From contig JAHDVF020000729.1 of NCBI GenBank assembly GCA_022606425.2, positions 992,001 through 1,056,000 on the forward strand: 64,000 nt of DNA, read 5' to 3'. Each line of letters begins with the position of its first letter. The first letter of the stretch is position 1. The DNA is from Lepidostoma basale. Taxonomy: Eukaryota; Arthropoda; Insecta; Trichoptera; Lepidostomatidae. The notes under the pieces were generated by a model. The model saw only the letters and a list, made by a program, of their open reading frames with translations, was not told where the DNA came from and did no database searches. Below are positions 1 to 10,802 of the stretch, in pieces. The position numbers were made by a program, and so were the translations under genes.

Positions 1-333
1 TTTTGGGCGCTTGTGGCGGCTGGAATAATGTCTATTGTGTAAAATATAATAATTAAATATTATAAATAAAGTTTTTTTACGGCCTTAATAAATATTATAC
101 GAGTATTTACAATTAAAACAAGTAAGTGTAAGATCGTTCCTTGAACCAATATATGAAAGCACTGTATACAACCTTGATACATTTAAACTAACATTTAATT
201 TAAGTTTAAGAACATAACACTTACTGAAGATTACAAGAACCGTTTCAGTATCGACTACATAGGGATTTTGGAGGACCGATAAAACATGAAATAACTGCCA
301 ACTAAGATAATATTTAACGGTTTCATTGCGACA
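1..333. other. AT-rich sequence, nothing recognised
   Basis: No coding motif, tRNA box or repeat family seen elsewhere in the window is recognisable here. The one open frame on the minus strand has no family features and low-complexity composition. Confidence 0.5.
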
Positions 334-558
334 ATGCAAATTATAATACAATGGGCTGGGCATGTGTGCCGACGGGGTGATGGAAGATGGAGGAAGCGGG
401 TTACTGAATGGAGGGCAAAATTGGGCCTAAGAAGTGTCGGGAGACAGCCTACCAGGTGGAGCGAAGATATTGTGCGGACAGTGGGAAGGACCTGGAGAAA
501 ACTGGCTAGAGACCGAGAGGGATGGCGTGGGAGTGGTGAGGCGTACGTCCAGCAGTAG
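334..558 (+). pseudogene. LINE ORF2 C-terminal fragment (WAGHV family)
   Basis: An open frame of 74 codons carries the WAGHV...DGRW...EW...GRQPTRWSEDIVRT...W...ARDREGW...EAYVQQ signature. This is the C-terminal tail, after the reverse transcriptase, of a common insect non-LTR retrotransposon type (probably RTE-like; clade uncertain). The endonuclease and polymerase domains are absent, so this is a 5'-truncated copy. A second copy of the same family lies at 61945-62125. The frame ends at a TAG directly after the QQ, as in the family, so the 3' coding end is intact. Confidence 0.8.
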
Positions 559-561
559 ATG

Positions 562-1195
562 GAGACAAGCTGATGAAGAATGCAAATTAATGCATATTTT
601 ATAAAAATAAAATTGTCGTAGATGTAATAAACAAAGAGTCAGTTAGAACGGATAGCATATTGTACGACCTACCCTCGTATAAACAAAAGAAAGAAAATAG
701 GCAAATTAAAATTAAATTGTTTCTTCTCTCAAAGAATTTTATATGGCTTCATTAAAACACAATAAACTAACCGAGAGTGAGGGAGTGCGGAAACAGTAAA
801 AATCCTTTTTCAAATTATTTTCACACTAAGAGCAATAAAAACCAACAGAGAGGAGAAAAATAAATATTCATAGGACTCCAGACTGCCATTACTAAGTCGA
901 GCTTAACTCACGAGTCGACGCTCAAGATACTTTCCACTAACTGAAAAAATATGCTTACATTGAAATAAACAAAGCGTTATCATAAAACATTCTTCCAAAT
1001 ATGACATTTTAATTCAATCTGTTGTTAACATCCACAGTTCATTCAGAACACTTTTCTCTTTAATTTGCCATAACTTCTATATGAACAGGACAATTGATTT
1101 ATTATACTTGACTATTCAGTGTTGTTTTAGCTCCAACTTTATTGAACTTCCATAAAGCAAATTTAAACTTCGTGTAGAAACACTTTTTACATAAT
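562..1195. other. AT-rich sequence, nothing recognised
   Basis: No gene or repeat family could be assigned. The segment may contain the 3' untranslated end of the preceding LINE fragment. Confidence 0.4.
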
Positions 1196-1203
1196 AAATA
1201 CAT

Positions 1204-1418
1204 ACGAATGAAGACGTCTAGATTTTATTAGAATTACATGATTCAAATTGTTAAAGCATAATGAATTGTATTGATTAAATAATAATTCTATCCTCATTCA
1301 TTGAGCAATAAAACATTTGATAATGCAAACAACGCAAACCTTTCATTCCAATAAAACAGACGTGTCATTCGTATTAATTATTTAATATGATGTTTTATAT
1401 CATTGTTCAAGAAACAAT
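1204..1418. repeat. Fold-back element copy (CATTCGTATTAATT / TTCAAGAAACAAT family)
   Basis: The right arm carries the family's diagnostic blocks: CAGACGTGTCATTCGTATTA near 1360 and GTTCAAGAAACAAT at 1404-1417. The left arm (ACGAATGAAGACGTCTAG near 1204) is the inverted counterpart. The family recurs at least a dozen times in the window (for example 15846-16040, 33930-34110, 60425-60610). It has no open frame and depends on unknown enzymes. The middle of this copy is degraded. Confidence 0.7.
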
Positions 1419-1419
1419 C

Positions 1420-2650
1420 AATACTTTTTATATATTTAAATTTTTATTACCATAAAAATAATATACACTACATCTTTCTGAAATATACTCCATTATTATA
1501 TAAAACTTTGATTATGTTAAATCAAAATTTAAGGTAATTCATCTGAACAAATGAACTGGTATACAGTGGTATACTACAAATTTTAAAAATCTACACCGAT
1601 AATTTCATTCCATATAGTTCCGATTGACATTCCCTTTTGTGAGCTTGAGAATTGAAACGGTGAAAGAAGGTTAGAAAACAAAAAAACACGATAAGATTTT
1701 TTTGGTATTGTGGTGAGATCAGGTAACAGCTATACGTACATTAAAAAAAATATAACTATTTTAAAAACTATCCCAAACCTCCACAAACTCAATCTGACTT
1801 TAAGCCAAAATTATGAAACTACTCACTAACGGGACGCTGCCTTTATAGCACTTATTAAATGCTTAGTATTACTAAAAAAGAGAAATAGCAAAAGACAGTT
1901 CCACTTTTTCCTGCATACTATAAAATCCCATTTCATTCCTCATCCCTTAAGCATGTTTCAGGGCGGAGTGCCTGTTTAAAAATAACTACCATAGAATTTC
2001 TCGTGTCATTAAATTCTTTCCAAGGGGATCATATTACGGGGGGATCTTAAATTGCTAATTGCAAACTAGAACTAACGATGTCAAAAGGGCATGAAGACAT
2101 TTGCCGTTTATCAAAGCTGGGAGGAAAATAAAAATAGTGCTAAGATTTAATCTGGAATCGGGTTTGCGCGGTTCTAGCTCCGGGACAATGTGGGTTTAGG
2201 TTTCCCGCGATTAATGGGCACATCTTTGTCTCGAGAACAATAACCGCGATAAACGACTAGTTTTCCAGATAAATATTAAATTCCTATTTCCAAGTTATTA
2301 TATTACAAATTAATACGGGATCGCACGTTTTGTTTTGAAGCGAAGCGCCCTCTAGCGTGAAAACTTGCGTAAGTGTCCCTTACTGTAAACATCATCTGCA
2401 AGCGACTTCCGCAAGTTTTGGGGTTAAAGGTACAATACTTCTTGATAACGGACGATTCGTTATAGATGTGATGTGAGTAGAGAAAACAATGATATTATAT
2501 AAAACTTTATATTAAAATATTAATATGAATGTAGGAAAATATTTATTTTTGCATAAGGAAGACGAATTATGTAATTTCCATAATATGTAAAAAAATATTT
2601 TTAAAATAGAGGTTTTCATTTATATAAATAATTCATTTTGTTCTCATAAG
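1420..2650. other. Non-coding; GC-balanced island at about 2090-2450
   Basis: There is no coding sequence. The stretch from about 2090 to 2450 is less AT-rich and not repeated elsewhere in the window, so it may be an old single-copy segment. Its function is unknown. Confidence 0.35.
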
Positions 2651-2652
2651 TT

Positions 2653-2895
2653 TTATCTTTTCTTATGTTTTCTTCCCTCCAATTCTGGATAGAGGCCTCT
2701 CCCATTTTCTCCACTCGTCCCTGTATTGTCCCTTCTAAATCCAGGTTTTCCCAAATATAACGGGCAATGTCATCGGTCCATTTTTTAGGTGGCCTCCCGA
2801 TACTCCTATTCTTTGTCCAATGCCTCCATTGGATAATTCTGAGTGCCCATCTGGTACTGCCCTGTCTGGCTATATGTTCAACCCATTGGCACTAC
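2653..2895 (-). pseudogene. LINE ORF2 C-terminal fragment, minus strand
   Basis: The minus-strand translation reads HIARQGSTRWALRIIQW, then SIGRPPKKWTDDIARYIW, and ends near GEASIQNWREE. This is the post-reverse-transcriptase tail of an RTE- or Jockey-like LINE: the usual pattern is H.ARQ..TRW...I, GRP.KRW.DDI, then EAY.Q.W. Only the tail remains, with no catalytic domain. The open frame is preserved through the diagnostic region although the flanks are decayed. Confidence 0.75.
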
Positions 2896-2899
2896 AATT

Positions 2900-3375
2900 T
2901 AGTTTTATACTCCACGATTTTGGCAACTTTAGTTTAATTTCGTTTCCATACATGCCATAAATTGTAATAGGTATACTACAGTTGAAATATTATGTATAGA
3001 TAACTGTGATCCAATGATTTGAGATAAGTTAGTCCAGATCAAAGAGTGTGATACACTCTACAATACAAAAAATACATTTATGTCGAAGGAAACTATGTTT
3101 TCAACTATGAAAAAATAACCACATTTTGAAATATATTTTTTTAAATGGATGAAACTATAAAAATTGAAAGAAGACATATTTAAGCACATTTACGATGTAC
3201 ACATATACTACGAATGAATTCGTTCTTAATGAAGAAAAAAAAAGGAATGTTTTTTTTTAATAAATTAGGCGTTTTAATAAGCTTTGATTTTTCATTAAAA
3301 AAATGCGAAAAGATAAAAGAGAGCTTCCGAAACTGGTGGAATCAAGTCTTAATTTTTTTATTTTTTTATCATAAA
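2900..3375. other. AT-rich sequence, nothing recognised
   Basis: No supported feature. The long A/T runs near 3236-3300 and 3355-3380 create spurious open frames. Confidence 0.4.
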
Positions 3376-3382
3376 AAAATAC

Positions 3383-3785
3383 TATATGGAAGCGAAGTAT
3401 GGCCAGTAAAAAGATCCATGAACAAAAACTCCACACAACATAAATGCGCATGCTGCGGTGGTCGGGAGGAATCACATTGAAAGACAAGGTGCGCAACGAA
3501 TATGTCGGGGGAAGTTTCAAGGTAGCCCTTATAAAACAAAGGTTGTCAGAAACAAGGCTCTGAGGTCACGTGATGAGGAGACCTCACGACCATGTCGTGA
3601 AAAAGTGTCTTTCTGTGTCTAGTAGGAGAGGGAGAGGAAGACCTCAAACTACCTGGCTGACGAATGTGTAGAGGAATATGAAGGCCCTAGGCCTTAAGGA
3701 GGAAGCTGCCTACGAAAAAAATACCTGGCGCCAAATGATAAGAAAAGCCGACCCCGAGTAACGGGAAAAGGCGAAAGGAAAGAAG
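3383..3785 (+). pseudogene. LINE ORF2 C-terminal region (YGSEVWPV...GRPQTTW family)
   Basis: Pieced across frameshifts, the plus strand reads YGSEVWPVKR, then an M-R-M-L-R-W-like block near 3445, GGITLKDKVRNEY, GHVMRRPHDHVV, RGRGRPQTTWL, and near the end EEAAYEKNTWRQMIRKADP. These blocks, in this order, are typical of the region following the YxDD motif in several insect LINEs (known family pattern; clade not resolved). Several frameshifts and a stop after the TTWL block make it a pseudogene. A shorter relic of a related element is at 33785-33925. Confidence 0.8.
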
Positions 3786-3789
3786 AAGA

Positions 3790-4700
3790 TCATGAAAAAA
3801 TATATTTTACGTGTAGGATTCTTACACACTATTCACAATTTCAACATTGTCATTCGAAATCTAAAGTATAATTTGTAAAATAACTTTCAATGTTAAATTG
3901 TTTCTTATTTACGTAAAATTATATAAGCCTGTGACGGTATTAAAATAATGTATGTATAAAACAACATAGCAATCGGTCCAATTGAGAGCGGTACTCCTGC
4001 ACAAACTGCTGTTATGAACGTGAGAGTAGCTAATATGTCCGGATTTATAATACTAGAGGTCTGATTACCCCGGTACGAACCGGATCAAAATCCCTCTTTG
4101 TATTTTGAATGCGGTATGAAATAACTTATCACGGTAGAGAATAATATTAATGGGAGTTGAAATAACTTATGCAGAAGGTATAATGTTTAAGCTTGGTATA
4201 TACCATATATGTGACTGAGGTAATGATAATAATATTGAATTATATATCGTAATCAAATATTGTTTATACAATTAATACGTGCCTGGTTAAATATTGGGAT
4301 TGAATATAATAAATAATTGTTTAAGAATCCCGAATAACATCTTAAATGTAACGTTTTTTTAACATATTAAAGGTCAACGATTTTAGTATATTGGCAACAT
4401 CGGTTGGGAGATTGACGATCTACATTTTAAGATCAAATAAATAAAAAAGCTATATGAATTAAAAATTCTCGTTTTAAATATTTAATTTCAGATGATAATA
4501 AAATAAAACAAGAAATAACCAAATTATTAACTACTTCCACTATCGCCTTTATTTCGACAGTCGAATGTTAAGATTTCATTTCATTATTAACTAATTAATT
4601 CAAAGTATTGTTATTATAACAAACTTATTAATTTTATTTTCATAAACTTGTCGCGACAGCTGTTTCGCCAATATCAAATTTAAAAAAGAAAAAAAAAGTG
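3790..4700. other. AT-rich sequence, nothing recognised
   Basis: No coding potential and no clear membership in the repeat families defined here. Confidence 0.4.
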
Positions 4701-4705
4701 ATGTG

Positions 4706-4822
4706 TTAACTAACTAACCATCGTCGCTCCGCAGGGGTAGGCAGTGAGGATGGATCGCTAAACTGTTCTATTCTGACATAACTCTCGCGTCTCCTCTACA
4801 TATCTTCTCTTCTACAAGTGAT
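4706..4822 (-). repeat. TTAG-tailed LINE, 3' end fragment
   Basis: Read on the minus strand, this ends in the TTAG-type tail (plus strand TAACTAACTAACCA) preceded by the family's CTACCCC hairpin and the GAGAGTTATGTCAGAATAG-like block. It is a short, mutated copy of the element best preserved at 56650-57045. Confidence 0.75.
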
Positions 4823-5039
4823 ATGTAACAGTGTTTTTAATTAAAACAGTTATAATGTTTAAATATCATAGCGTTTCCACCAAAATAATGGATTCTCTAT
4901 TTTATTTTCATTGTTTAGTTTTCGCAATCTAATCTTTGATTCGATGAAAGGCTAAATGGCTCAAAATATAACACAAGAGATCTTGAAAGCATCGCTTACT
5001 GAAAACGCGTTACAAATTGCCAGTACAAATGAACACGGG

Positions 5040-5290
5040 TAAATACATTAAGGTACGAATTTAGATAACCCCAGCTCGCCCATCGTCCCCGTATCAGGAG
5101 CAGGGCGCTTCCTGCGCACTACACTGCTCTATGCACTGGATGCTACACACTACACTACACTTCACATTACTCCAACACACGGCCGCGTGCCAACAATATC
5201 GTATTGATTGGTCCCTCCCACCCGCAAGCAGGGGCCACACGTGAGCCCTGGGGGAGGCGGCGCGGTGCAGCGTGAGGTGTCCTCAAAATG
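5040..5290. other. GC-rich single-copy island
   Basis: This is one of the most GC-rich stretches in the window, with CpG-containing blocks such as GGAGGCGGCGCGGTGCAGCG. It is not repeated elsewhere in the window and carries no convincing open frame. It could be an exon fragment, a promoter or another conserved non-coding element; the sequence alone does not decide. Confidence 0.35.
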
Positions 5291-5424
5291 GGGCTCGGGA
5301 AAACGACTTGAATAAATATAAGGTTAAGCATACACGGAATTCCATTGTAAATTGGGAACGAGAATTCATAACACTGTACAATATAAAAATAAACAAATAT
5401 TTTTACAAGATAAAAATATTATCC

Positions 5425-5521
5425 GCTTCATGTTTCGGATGTGAGGTTTATTCTCAGGGGTAAATATAACTGATTATAGTTATACACTTGGATGGAGGAG
5501 GTCACCTCCGAAACATGTAGT
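5425..5521. repeat. Inverted pair of hammerhead-like motifs, degenerate
   Basis: A plus-strand stem GGAGG/CCTCC followed by GAAACATGT ends near 5518. A minus-strand CATGTTTCGG lies at about 5430, giving two facing copies. The layout matches the intact palindrome at 40870-41021, but the core preceding the plus-strand stem is mutated (TTGGAT instead of CTGAAGAT). Probably a relic of the same type of element. Confidence 0.5.
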
Positions 5522-5774
5522 AATTTTGTAAAAATATTTAAGCAAAGTGGTGTTTAAAATTCTCCTTCCAAATCAAATATGCTCTAGAAAAATAACGTGA
5601 AAAAAATCAAATATTTTGTTTAATAAAACAAACAAACATGTAACAACGAATTTTTAAGAATCAAATCTATATTATATACTGGTGTAAGTATGCGTGGAAT
5701 CAATGAAATCAGAATCACATGAGTGGTCACAAACACAATTTTAAATAAGAGCAACAATAATTATAAATTTGATG

Positions 5775-5910
5775 TTTTTCTTTTTTTTATATGCTTTGTA
5801 CACAACATTCACTTTTTAAACAAATTAAAATTAAATATCAAACATGTTTTAATTTGTTTAAAAAGTGAGTGTTGTATATAAAGTATAGGTATAAAAAAGA
5901 AAAGAAAAAT
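5775..5910. repeat. Near-perfect palindrome, arms about 55-60 bp
   Basis: The left arm (5775-5831) and right arm (5846-5910) are inverted copies sharing CACTTTTTAAACAAATTAAA, with few mismatches and a short AT-rich centre. It could be a miniature inverted-repeat element or an unprocessed inverted duplication. No coding capacity. Confidence 0.75.
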
Positions 5911-6027
5911 AAAAAAAAATCTACAACACAAAGTACGCCGAACATAGAAGAAAAAATATTTTGATGATTTATAAAGCGCGGTTTTCATAAATTAATCATC
6001 TCAAGGGTGCCGTAAAACCTAGATATA

Positions 6028-6592
6028 TCATACACTACAAATGAAGACTACAGGGGAAAAACAAGGAATATCAGTAGAAGGTTAATTTGAATAAATTGAG
6101 AATGAAGCTAATCAAAGAGCCTGGAACAGTCTTCCAGCAGACCTTAAGTGCATTGAGAATCAATCAGAGTTTAGATCGAGACTCAAAACGCACCTTTTCA
6201 AATTATCATTTCCTGACAGGAAGGGCTGATCGATTTCGTCGGGTGCAGCCCTCATACTAAATATGTTTATATATATTTTTTATCATTATTATTATTATCT
6301 AGTTGATAAAATGGAGCATCTTCTACAGCGCCCTTGAGATGAGCAATTCATAAAAATGGCGCTTTATAAATTATCCAATTTATTATTATTATTATATTAT
6401 AAAGTCTATATATTTCTTAGCAATTAGCAATCGATTAACTGGCCATAGTCGATGACACACATGATTTTTGAATATGACAATTTTACTGTGGATAGATACG
6501 TATAAATACCGCTAGATGGCATTATTACATTTATTTTGAATTTTAACTGACATTCCTTGTTTTTCCCCTGTAGTCTTCAAATTTAGTATGTC
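6028..6592. mobile_element. Terminal-inverted-repeat element interrupted by a LINE tail
   Basis: Inverted arms of about 60 bp occur at 6028-6092 and 6531-6592. They share GAAGACTACAGGGGAAAAAC followed by AAGGAAT.TCAGT, with few differences. The interior between about 6105 and 6385 is an L2/CR1-type LINE 3' end. The remaining interior has no open frame, so this is best read as a non-autonomous DNA transposon into which a retrotransposon inserted. Confidence 0.7.
6105..6385 (+). pseudogene. L2/CR1-type LINE 3' end with tail hairpin
   Basis: The translation starting near 6110 gives NQRAWNSLPADLKCIEN, then FRSRLKTHLFKL, the classic last block of L2/CR1-type reverse transcriptase ORFs (WNSLP..I...F...LKTHLF). 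It is followed by the conserved 3' tail hairpin: outer stem AGCGCC/GGCGCT (6327-6363), inner stem ATGA/TCAT, then (ATT)n. Only the extreme 3' end remains. Related tails sit at 16875-17030, 21690-21905 and 58620-59055. Confidence 0.85.
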
Positions 6593-7380
6593 ATCACAGG
6601 TCAACAAACGTCTTAAGTCTCGATTTCAACTTTGACGGATACTCGATGTGCTTGAGGTCTGCTGAAGTGTTATCTCAAAATTTGTGTTTATCTATCGCTG
6701 GTCTTCACTAATATAAAAAAAATATGATTGTCATTGTGATGAAAAAATATAATGAACGTGAACCATATTTTAACCATAGTATTGGAATGTATATAATTAT
6801 ATAGGACAATAATAATATATATTGGAGGTAATTTCCTGGATTACAAACAGAAATAATTTTGTATAAAAAAAACGGTAAGAAACCGCAGAATTGAGGATTC
6901 CAGTCAGAAAAAATAGATATCTCCGCGATAGGCTGCATCTTAGAACGGAGGGGAAAACTTGGAAAAGGGAAGAGGGTGGCTTTACTGCCGAATGGTGAAA
7001 GAGAGTACTTCGAGGGGGCTGGGGGTGACAAACTGCAATGGCTGACGGGATAAGGGTGGAAGAGCAAACCTCCTTCCTGTTAATTCCTCGTTCCACTCCC
7101 TTTCACGGAAAGAAGAACTGATAGTCAAGACAGATTGGACTTATCTATTCGGGTTGTACCATATTACTTATGAATTTGATCCGAATCGAAGTGAAATAAC
7201 TGGCTTTATGTTTTTAAAACTCTTGCTAAATAGTAGCATAACTAAACTGTGTAAGGCGACACATAAAACTTAGTTACAGCGACTTAACCAAACAAGAATC
7301 TATTGTAAAAATAGCACTAGCTCTGATTATTAATCATTAAGACATTGTTTTTATTTTTATAGATATATTATAATCACGCT
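6593..7380. other. Non-coding; GC-balanced island near 6900-7120
   Basis: No family assignment. Two overlapping minus-strand open frames cover 6708-7096, but they are low-complexity and resemble nothing known to me. Confidence 0.35.
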
Positions 7381-7384
7381 TTCT

Positions 7385-7590
7385 CCCGGAAGTGGTAGCT
7401 GATAGTATGGACCCACACGATTCTTTTCGGACATACTTCTCTCTTTTCCTCAATATTCATATATCGTCATGCACCAGGAAAGATCTCCGACTTCTCACTT
7501 GGCCGGAATTTAATATTTGATTGATTTGATCGTGCTACGTTTTTCTCGGTCTATATTCATTATTTCCTATTCCGTAGAGATATACGAGTA
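7385..7590 (-). repeat. TTAG-tailed LINE 3' fragment, tail lost
   Basis: On the minus strand the family blocks appear in order: CGAGAAAAACGTAGCACGAT, TCAAATATTAAATTCCGGCC, GAGAAGTCGGAGATC, then GAGAAGTATGTCCG. The copy is well diverged and lacks the TTAG tail. Confidence 0.75.
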
Positions 7591-7599
7591 TGTAGAAAA

Positions 7600-8750
7600 A
7601 ATCTAAAGACACACGTAACGTTATCTCCCCGATAGGAATTTACACTGTCACGACAAAATAGTAATCTATATACTAACGAAATATTACCATAAGTAATTAT
7701 ATTTTAAAATTAAACTGCAATTGTCACATTACAGGAGTAGGTAAAAATTAAATCTAATATCACGTGTTTCGTACTTACCACGTGGCCCAATTGACACTCA
7801 CAAAACGTATAGAAAATGGACCGTCTCACTGATATTATAATAAATAATATAAATTACCTTTGAAACATGACGAGATGAACAAAGCGATAAATATGTAAAA
7901 CAAGTGTTCTAATAAATAAAAAATCAATTTATACTATTTGGCAGATTCAATGTGTCAAATGCCTTAAAATTCACAAAATAATGTTAAAATTTATTTGTCA
8001 AAGTAACAAACTAAATGAGTAGGTCTCATCTCTACGTATATGGATGCTAGTGTTTTAAGCATCATTGCTTTGTAAGACCACATGAAAATATATCTTCTTA
8101 TATTTAGTGGCTAGCTTCCAATTCAGGAGATCACGACAGCGGGGACTCGAAAGAGTATTTATTAGAAAACTTCTTTCCGTGGAGCCAAACAAAATGCAGT
8201 TATTTCGACGCCAAGAGTTAACTAGACAAAGCTCGTTCCAACTTCGCGGAATCGCGTCTGAGGCTATGAACAATTACACACATCAAAAACGAAAGTGACT
8301 ACGTCCAGGAAGACGAAAACTGAACATAGTCAGATGCGAGAACATTGAGAATTTGCTGGGAGCTAGACATAGAATTTTTAAATGAAAAGCAATAATATAA
8401 CATGCAAAAAATAACAAAGATGTATTTATTTCAATTACTGTTAATAAATCAAAATAAAAACTGTCGTTAATACATGCACATTCCTAAATTGTGTATGTAT
8501 AGTAATAAAAAAATATATTATCTTATTTAACAATTTAATTGTATAGATTTTTTTAAAGCACAAAAAAAATCGTTTGATGTATGCAAATCACTATTATAAA
8601 TTAATCTGAAATTTGGTTATATGTATATTTGTTGTTTTTTTAATTTATTATATAATATAATCATTGTTTTGAACAATAATGTAAGTATAAATAAGGTAGA
8701 GATGTGGTCCTTAAGACGTATGTGTAATGCTGATATTAGAAAGGAATGTA
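7600..8750. other. Non-coding; unassigned short open frame at 8107-8298
   Basis: Mostly AT-rich. The 63-codon open frame at 8107-8298 is arginine-rich and fairly GC-balanced but matches no family I know, and no splice or promoter context supports it. Confidence 0.35.
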
Positions 8751-8763
8751 GAGCGGAATGAAA

Positions 8764-9223
8764 TATTATGAACAAAATTATGAAAGGATCGCTGCGTTGG
8801 TTCGGACATATGGAGCGCATGGATTGAGAAAGAGTGGTTAAAAAAGTATACGTTAACGATGTAAATGGAGTACGGAGTCGAGATAGACCGATAGTAGATA
8901 AAAGATATGAAAAAAAAATATTTATTAAAAATTATAAAGGATCATTAAGATGGTTTGGACATATGGAAAGAATGAATGAAGAAAGAATGGTAAAAAAATT
9001 ATATGTTAATGATGTAAATGGAACCAGAAATAGAGGAAGACCGAGGAAAACGTGGCACGATCAAATAAATCAAATATTGAATGTCGGCCATGTGAGGAGT
9101 CAGAGAAATCGACGCGCGTGCATGACACGATGTATGAATGTTGAGGAAGCGAGAGAAATATGTCAGGAAAGAAAAGTGTGGCAGTCCATTCTTTCTGCCT
9201 ACCCCTTCGGGGAGACGGCGTGA
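8764..9223 (+). pseudogene. TTAG-tailed LINE, two successive ORF2 C-terminal pieces
   Basis: Two partial copies follow each other. The first (8764-8895) encodes KGSLRWFGHMERMD, a stop, then VYVNDVNG. The second (about 8930-9223) encodes the same block again and runs on through GRPRKTWHDQINQILNVGHV, RRACMTRCMNVEEAREIC, and VWQSILSAYPFGETA to a TGA. The RWFGH...RM...GRPRKTW.DQI pattern is the LINE ORF2 tail. The second piece is almost identical to 56731-57021, so the family moved relatively recently. No catalytic domain is included. Confidence 0.85.
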
Positions 9224-9250
9224 TGGTTAGTTAGTTAGTTAGTTATTTAG
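9221..9250 (+). repeat. (TTAG)n 3' tail of the LINE
   Basis: After the stop codon come GGTTAGTTAGTTAGTTAGTT repeats. The same TTAG units end almost every copy of this LINE and of the non-autonomous family at 61130-61460, so they belong to the elements rather than to a chance microsatellite. Confidence 0.8.
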
Positions 9251-9740
9251 TTTCACTTCTTTGTTTTTTTGTTTCGACCGGTATCGGCACCTCATTGGCA
9301 TAAGAATATGGACCACAGGAAGGTGGTCCTAGAAGATGTCAAAATCAAACGAAACTATGAGTAAAAACAAGTGGAACAAAATAATTTAGATTATTATTTT
9401 TATTTACATTATTTATAAAGAATTTCTATAAAAAAATCGATTATGAATATTTTTGAACACGTCTGTTTTCTTGAAGTGTTATTCTATTTTATTGGAGTGA
9501 AATGTTTCCCCTAACATGCATTATCAAATCCTCGGTTTTTAAGTGTTATGTATATATCGGGACTTAGTGTGCTATTTCATAGTACTCGTATGTATAATAT
9601 ACAACTGCTCGATGCAGCACTTAATTACAAAATGGCATTCCATATTATTATTTTTCTTGATATATGTTATCATAATAGAAATAGTTTATTTTGGTTTGTG
9701 GCATTGTCCACAACTATAATTACAACTGTTGTAATATTGT
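9251..9740. repeat. Degraded hammerhead-like motif and fold-back half copy
   Basis: Around 9273-9300 the plus strand has CGACCGGTATCGGCACCTCA, a mutated version of the minus-strand motif at 44841-44890. Around 9455-9540 there are fold-back family blocks (CGTCTGTTTTCTTGAAGT, then GAAATGTTTCCCC and GCATTATCAAAT). The remainder is AT-rich filler. Confidence 0.5.
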
Positions 9741-9914
9741 AAAGTTGGTGATTATTTTGTGACTATTATCGTGGAGCTGCTCCTCAGTGTTTGCGAGTTT
9801 GACCCAAAACTATTTGACACTTGTGCGGCCTACCCCCATTACACCACGATTGTCACCACGATCGCTCCCACAACAAGTGACAGTTAATTGTTATTCAAAT
9901 TATTTATTTACAAA

Positions 9915-10799
9915 ATGAGTGATTCCGTAAATATGCTCTGTGAGATAAAATCACTCCACTTAAAAGTGGACTTAATTAACTCCGCAGTGGCCATACTGTT
10001 ACAAAAAATGAGTGAATGTGTATGTGGAGGACGGATGAATGGCTTGCCCTCAGCCGAGGATCCACCGAGCAATCAAGTTGCATCTCTTCTGTCCGTCTCC
10101 GCTCCGCCTACTGCTGTAACAGTATCTCCCACTTGCCCAGCGCCCCCTGTGGCGTCTGTCATCGCTCCTGGTCGCACTCGGGCTCCTGCTGTGGTCCCGG
10201 TCCCTGCTCCTAGGCTGTACTCGACTGCAGCAGCGGTTGGCCAACCGAGAAGAATGATGACGAGGTCCCTTACGGCTGGTGTGCTGAGAGGGACGGGGGA
10301 CATATCTACTACCATTGTGTCTGCCGGTTCCAGTAAGCGGAAGGCCAACTCCCAGCGCTCCTCTCCAGAAACGTGCCCTTCTGAGCCCAACCAGGACCAG
10401 CCATCGGAGACCCTGGAATCCACGGAAACAGCCTCGACACCTGCGACTGTGGCGGAAGATTGGAAAGTGGCGAAGGGAACCCGCAGAGGTCGTGTGGTGC
10501 GCGGTAAACTTCGCAGTGATGACGTTTCAGTAAACAAAAAAATGACATTTTATCACCTCTACCCCCTGCACAAGGATACCACAGCAGATGACCTTATCAA
10601 AGACCTTACCTCGATTGTCAGTACGGCCGCATTCAAGGTCTTCAAAATCAAGTCGAGGGGAGATTATGCCTCGTTCAAATTGGGTATACCTTCAGAAATT
10701 GTTGGTGAAGTTTTAAAGCCCTGTCATTGGCCACGTCATTCATATGTTAAGGAATGGGATAATAGGGTGGTAACTCCGCACTTGCCTAAAGTCAAATGA
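9915..10799 (+). CDS. LINE ORF1 (gag-like RNA-binding protein), intact
   Basis: 294 codons from an ATG in good context (CAAAATGA) to TGA. I chose this ATG rather than the upstream TTG-initiated extension. The N-terminal 35 residues are amphipathic and could form a short coiled coil. The middle (about 50-180) is rich in Pro, Ala, Ser and Thr and looks disordered. The basic segment KGTRRGRVVRGKLR leads into a C-terminal domain of about 90 residues (FYHLYPLHKDTTADDLI, then YASFKLGIPSE and CHWPRHSYVKEW) that resembles the RRM-like C-terminal domain of CR1/Jockey ORF1 proteins. No CCHC knuckles are seen. The known family role is binding element RNA as a chaperone in the retrotransposition particle. 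ORF2 continues in the same frame after the stop. Confidence 0.85.
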   Translation: MSDSVNMLCEIKSLHLKVDLINSAVAILLQKMSECVCGGRMNGLPSAEDPPSNQVASLLSVSAPPTAVTVSPTCPAPPVASVIAPGRTRAPAVVPVPAPRLYSTAAAVGQPRRMMTRSLTAGVLRGTGDISTTIVSAGSSKRKANSQRSSPETCPSEPNQDQPSETLESTETASTPATVAEDWKVAKGTRRGRVVRGKLRSDDVSVNKKMTFYHLYPLHKDTTADDLIKDLTSIVSTAAFKVFKIKSRGDYASFKLGIPSEIVGEVLKPCHWPRHSYVKEWDNRVVTPHLPKVK

Positions 10800-10802
10800 C
10801 TA

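Noticed and set aside
5040..5290. Promoter of a host gene
   Set aside because: GC-rich but no TATA, initiator or downstream coding sequence could be supported; listed only as an island.
9221..9250. Telomeric repeat
   Set aside because: The unit is TTAG rather than TTAGG and always follows a LINE or LINE-related 3' end.
10073..10537. Minus-strand open frame of 154 codons
   Set aside because: Exactly antisense to the LINE ORF1 coding sequence and without motifs.
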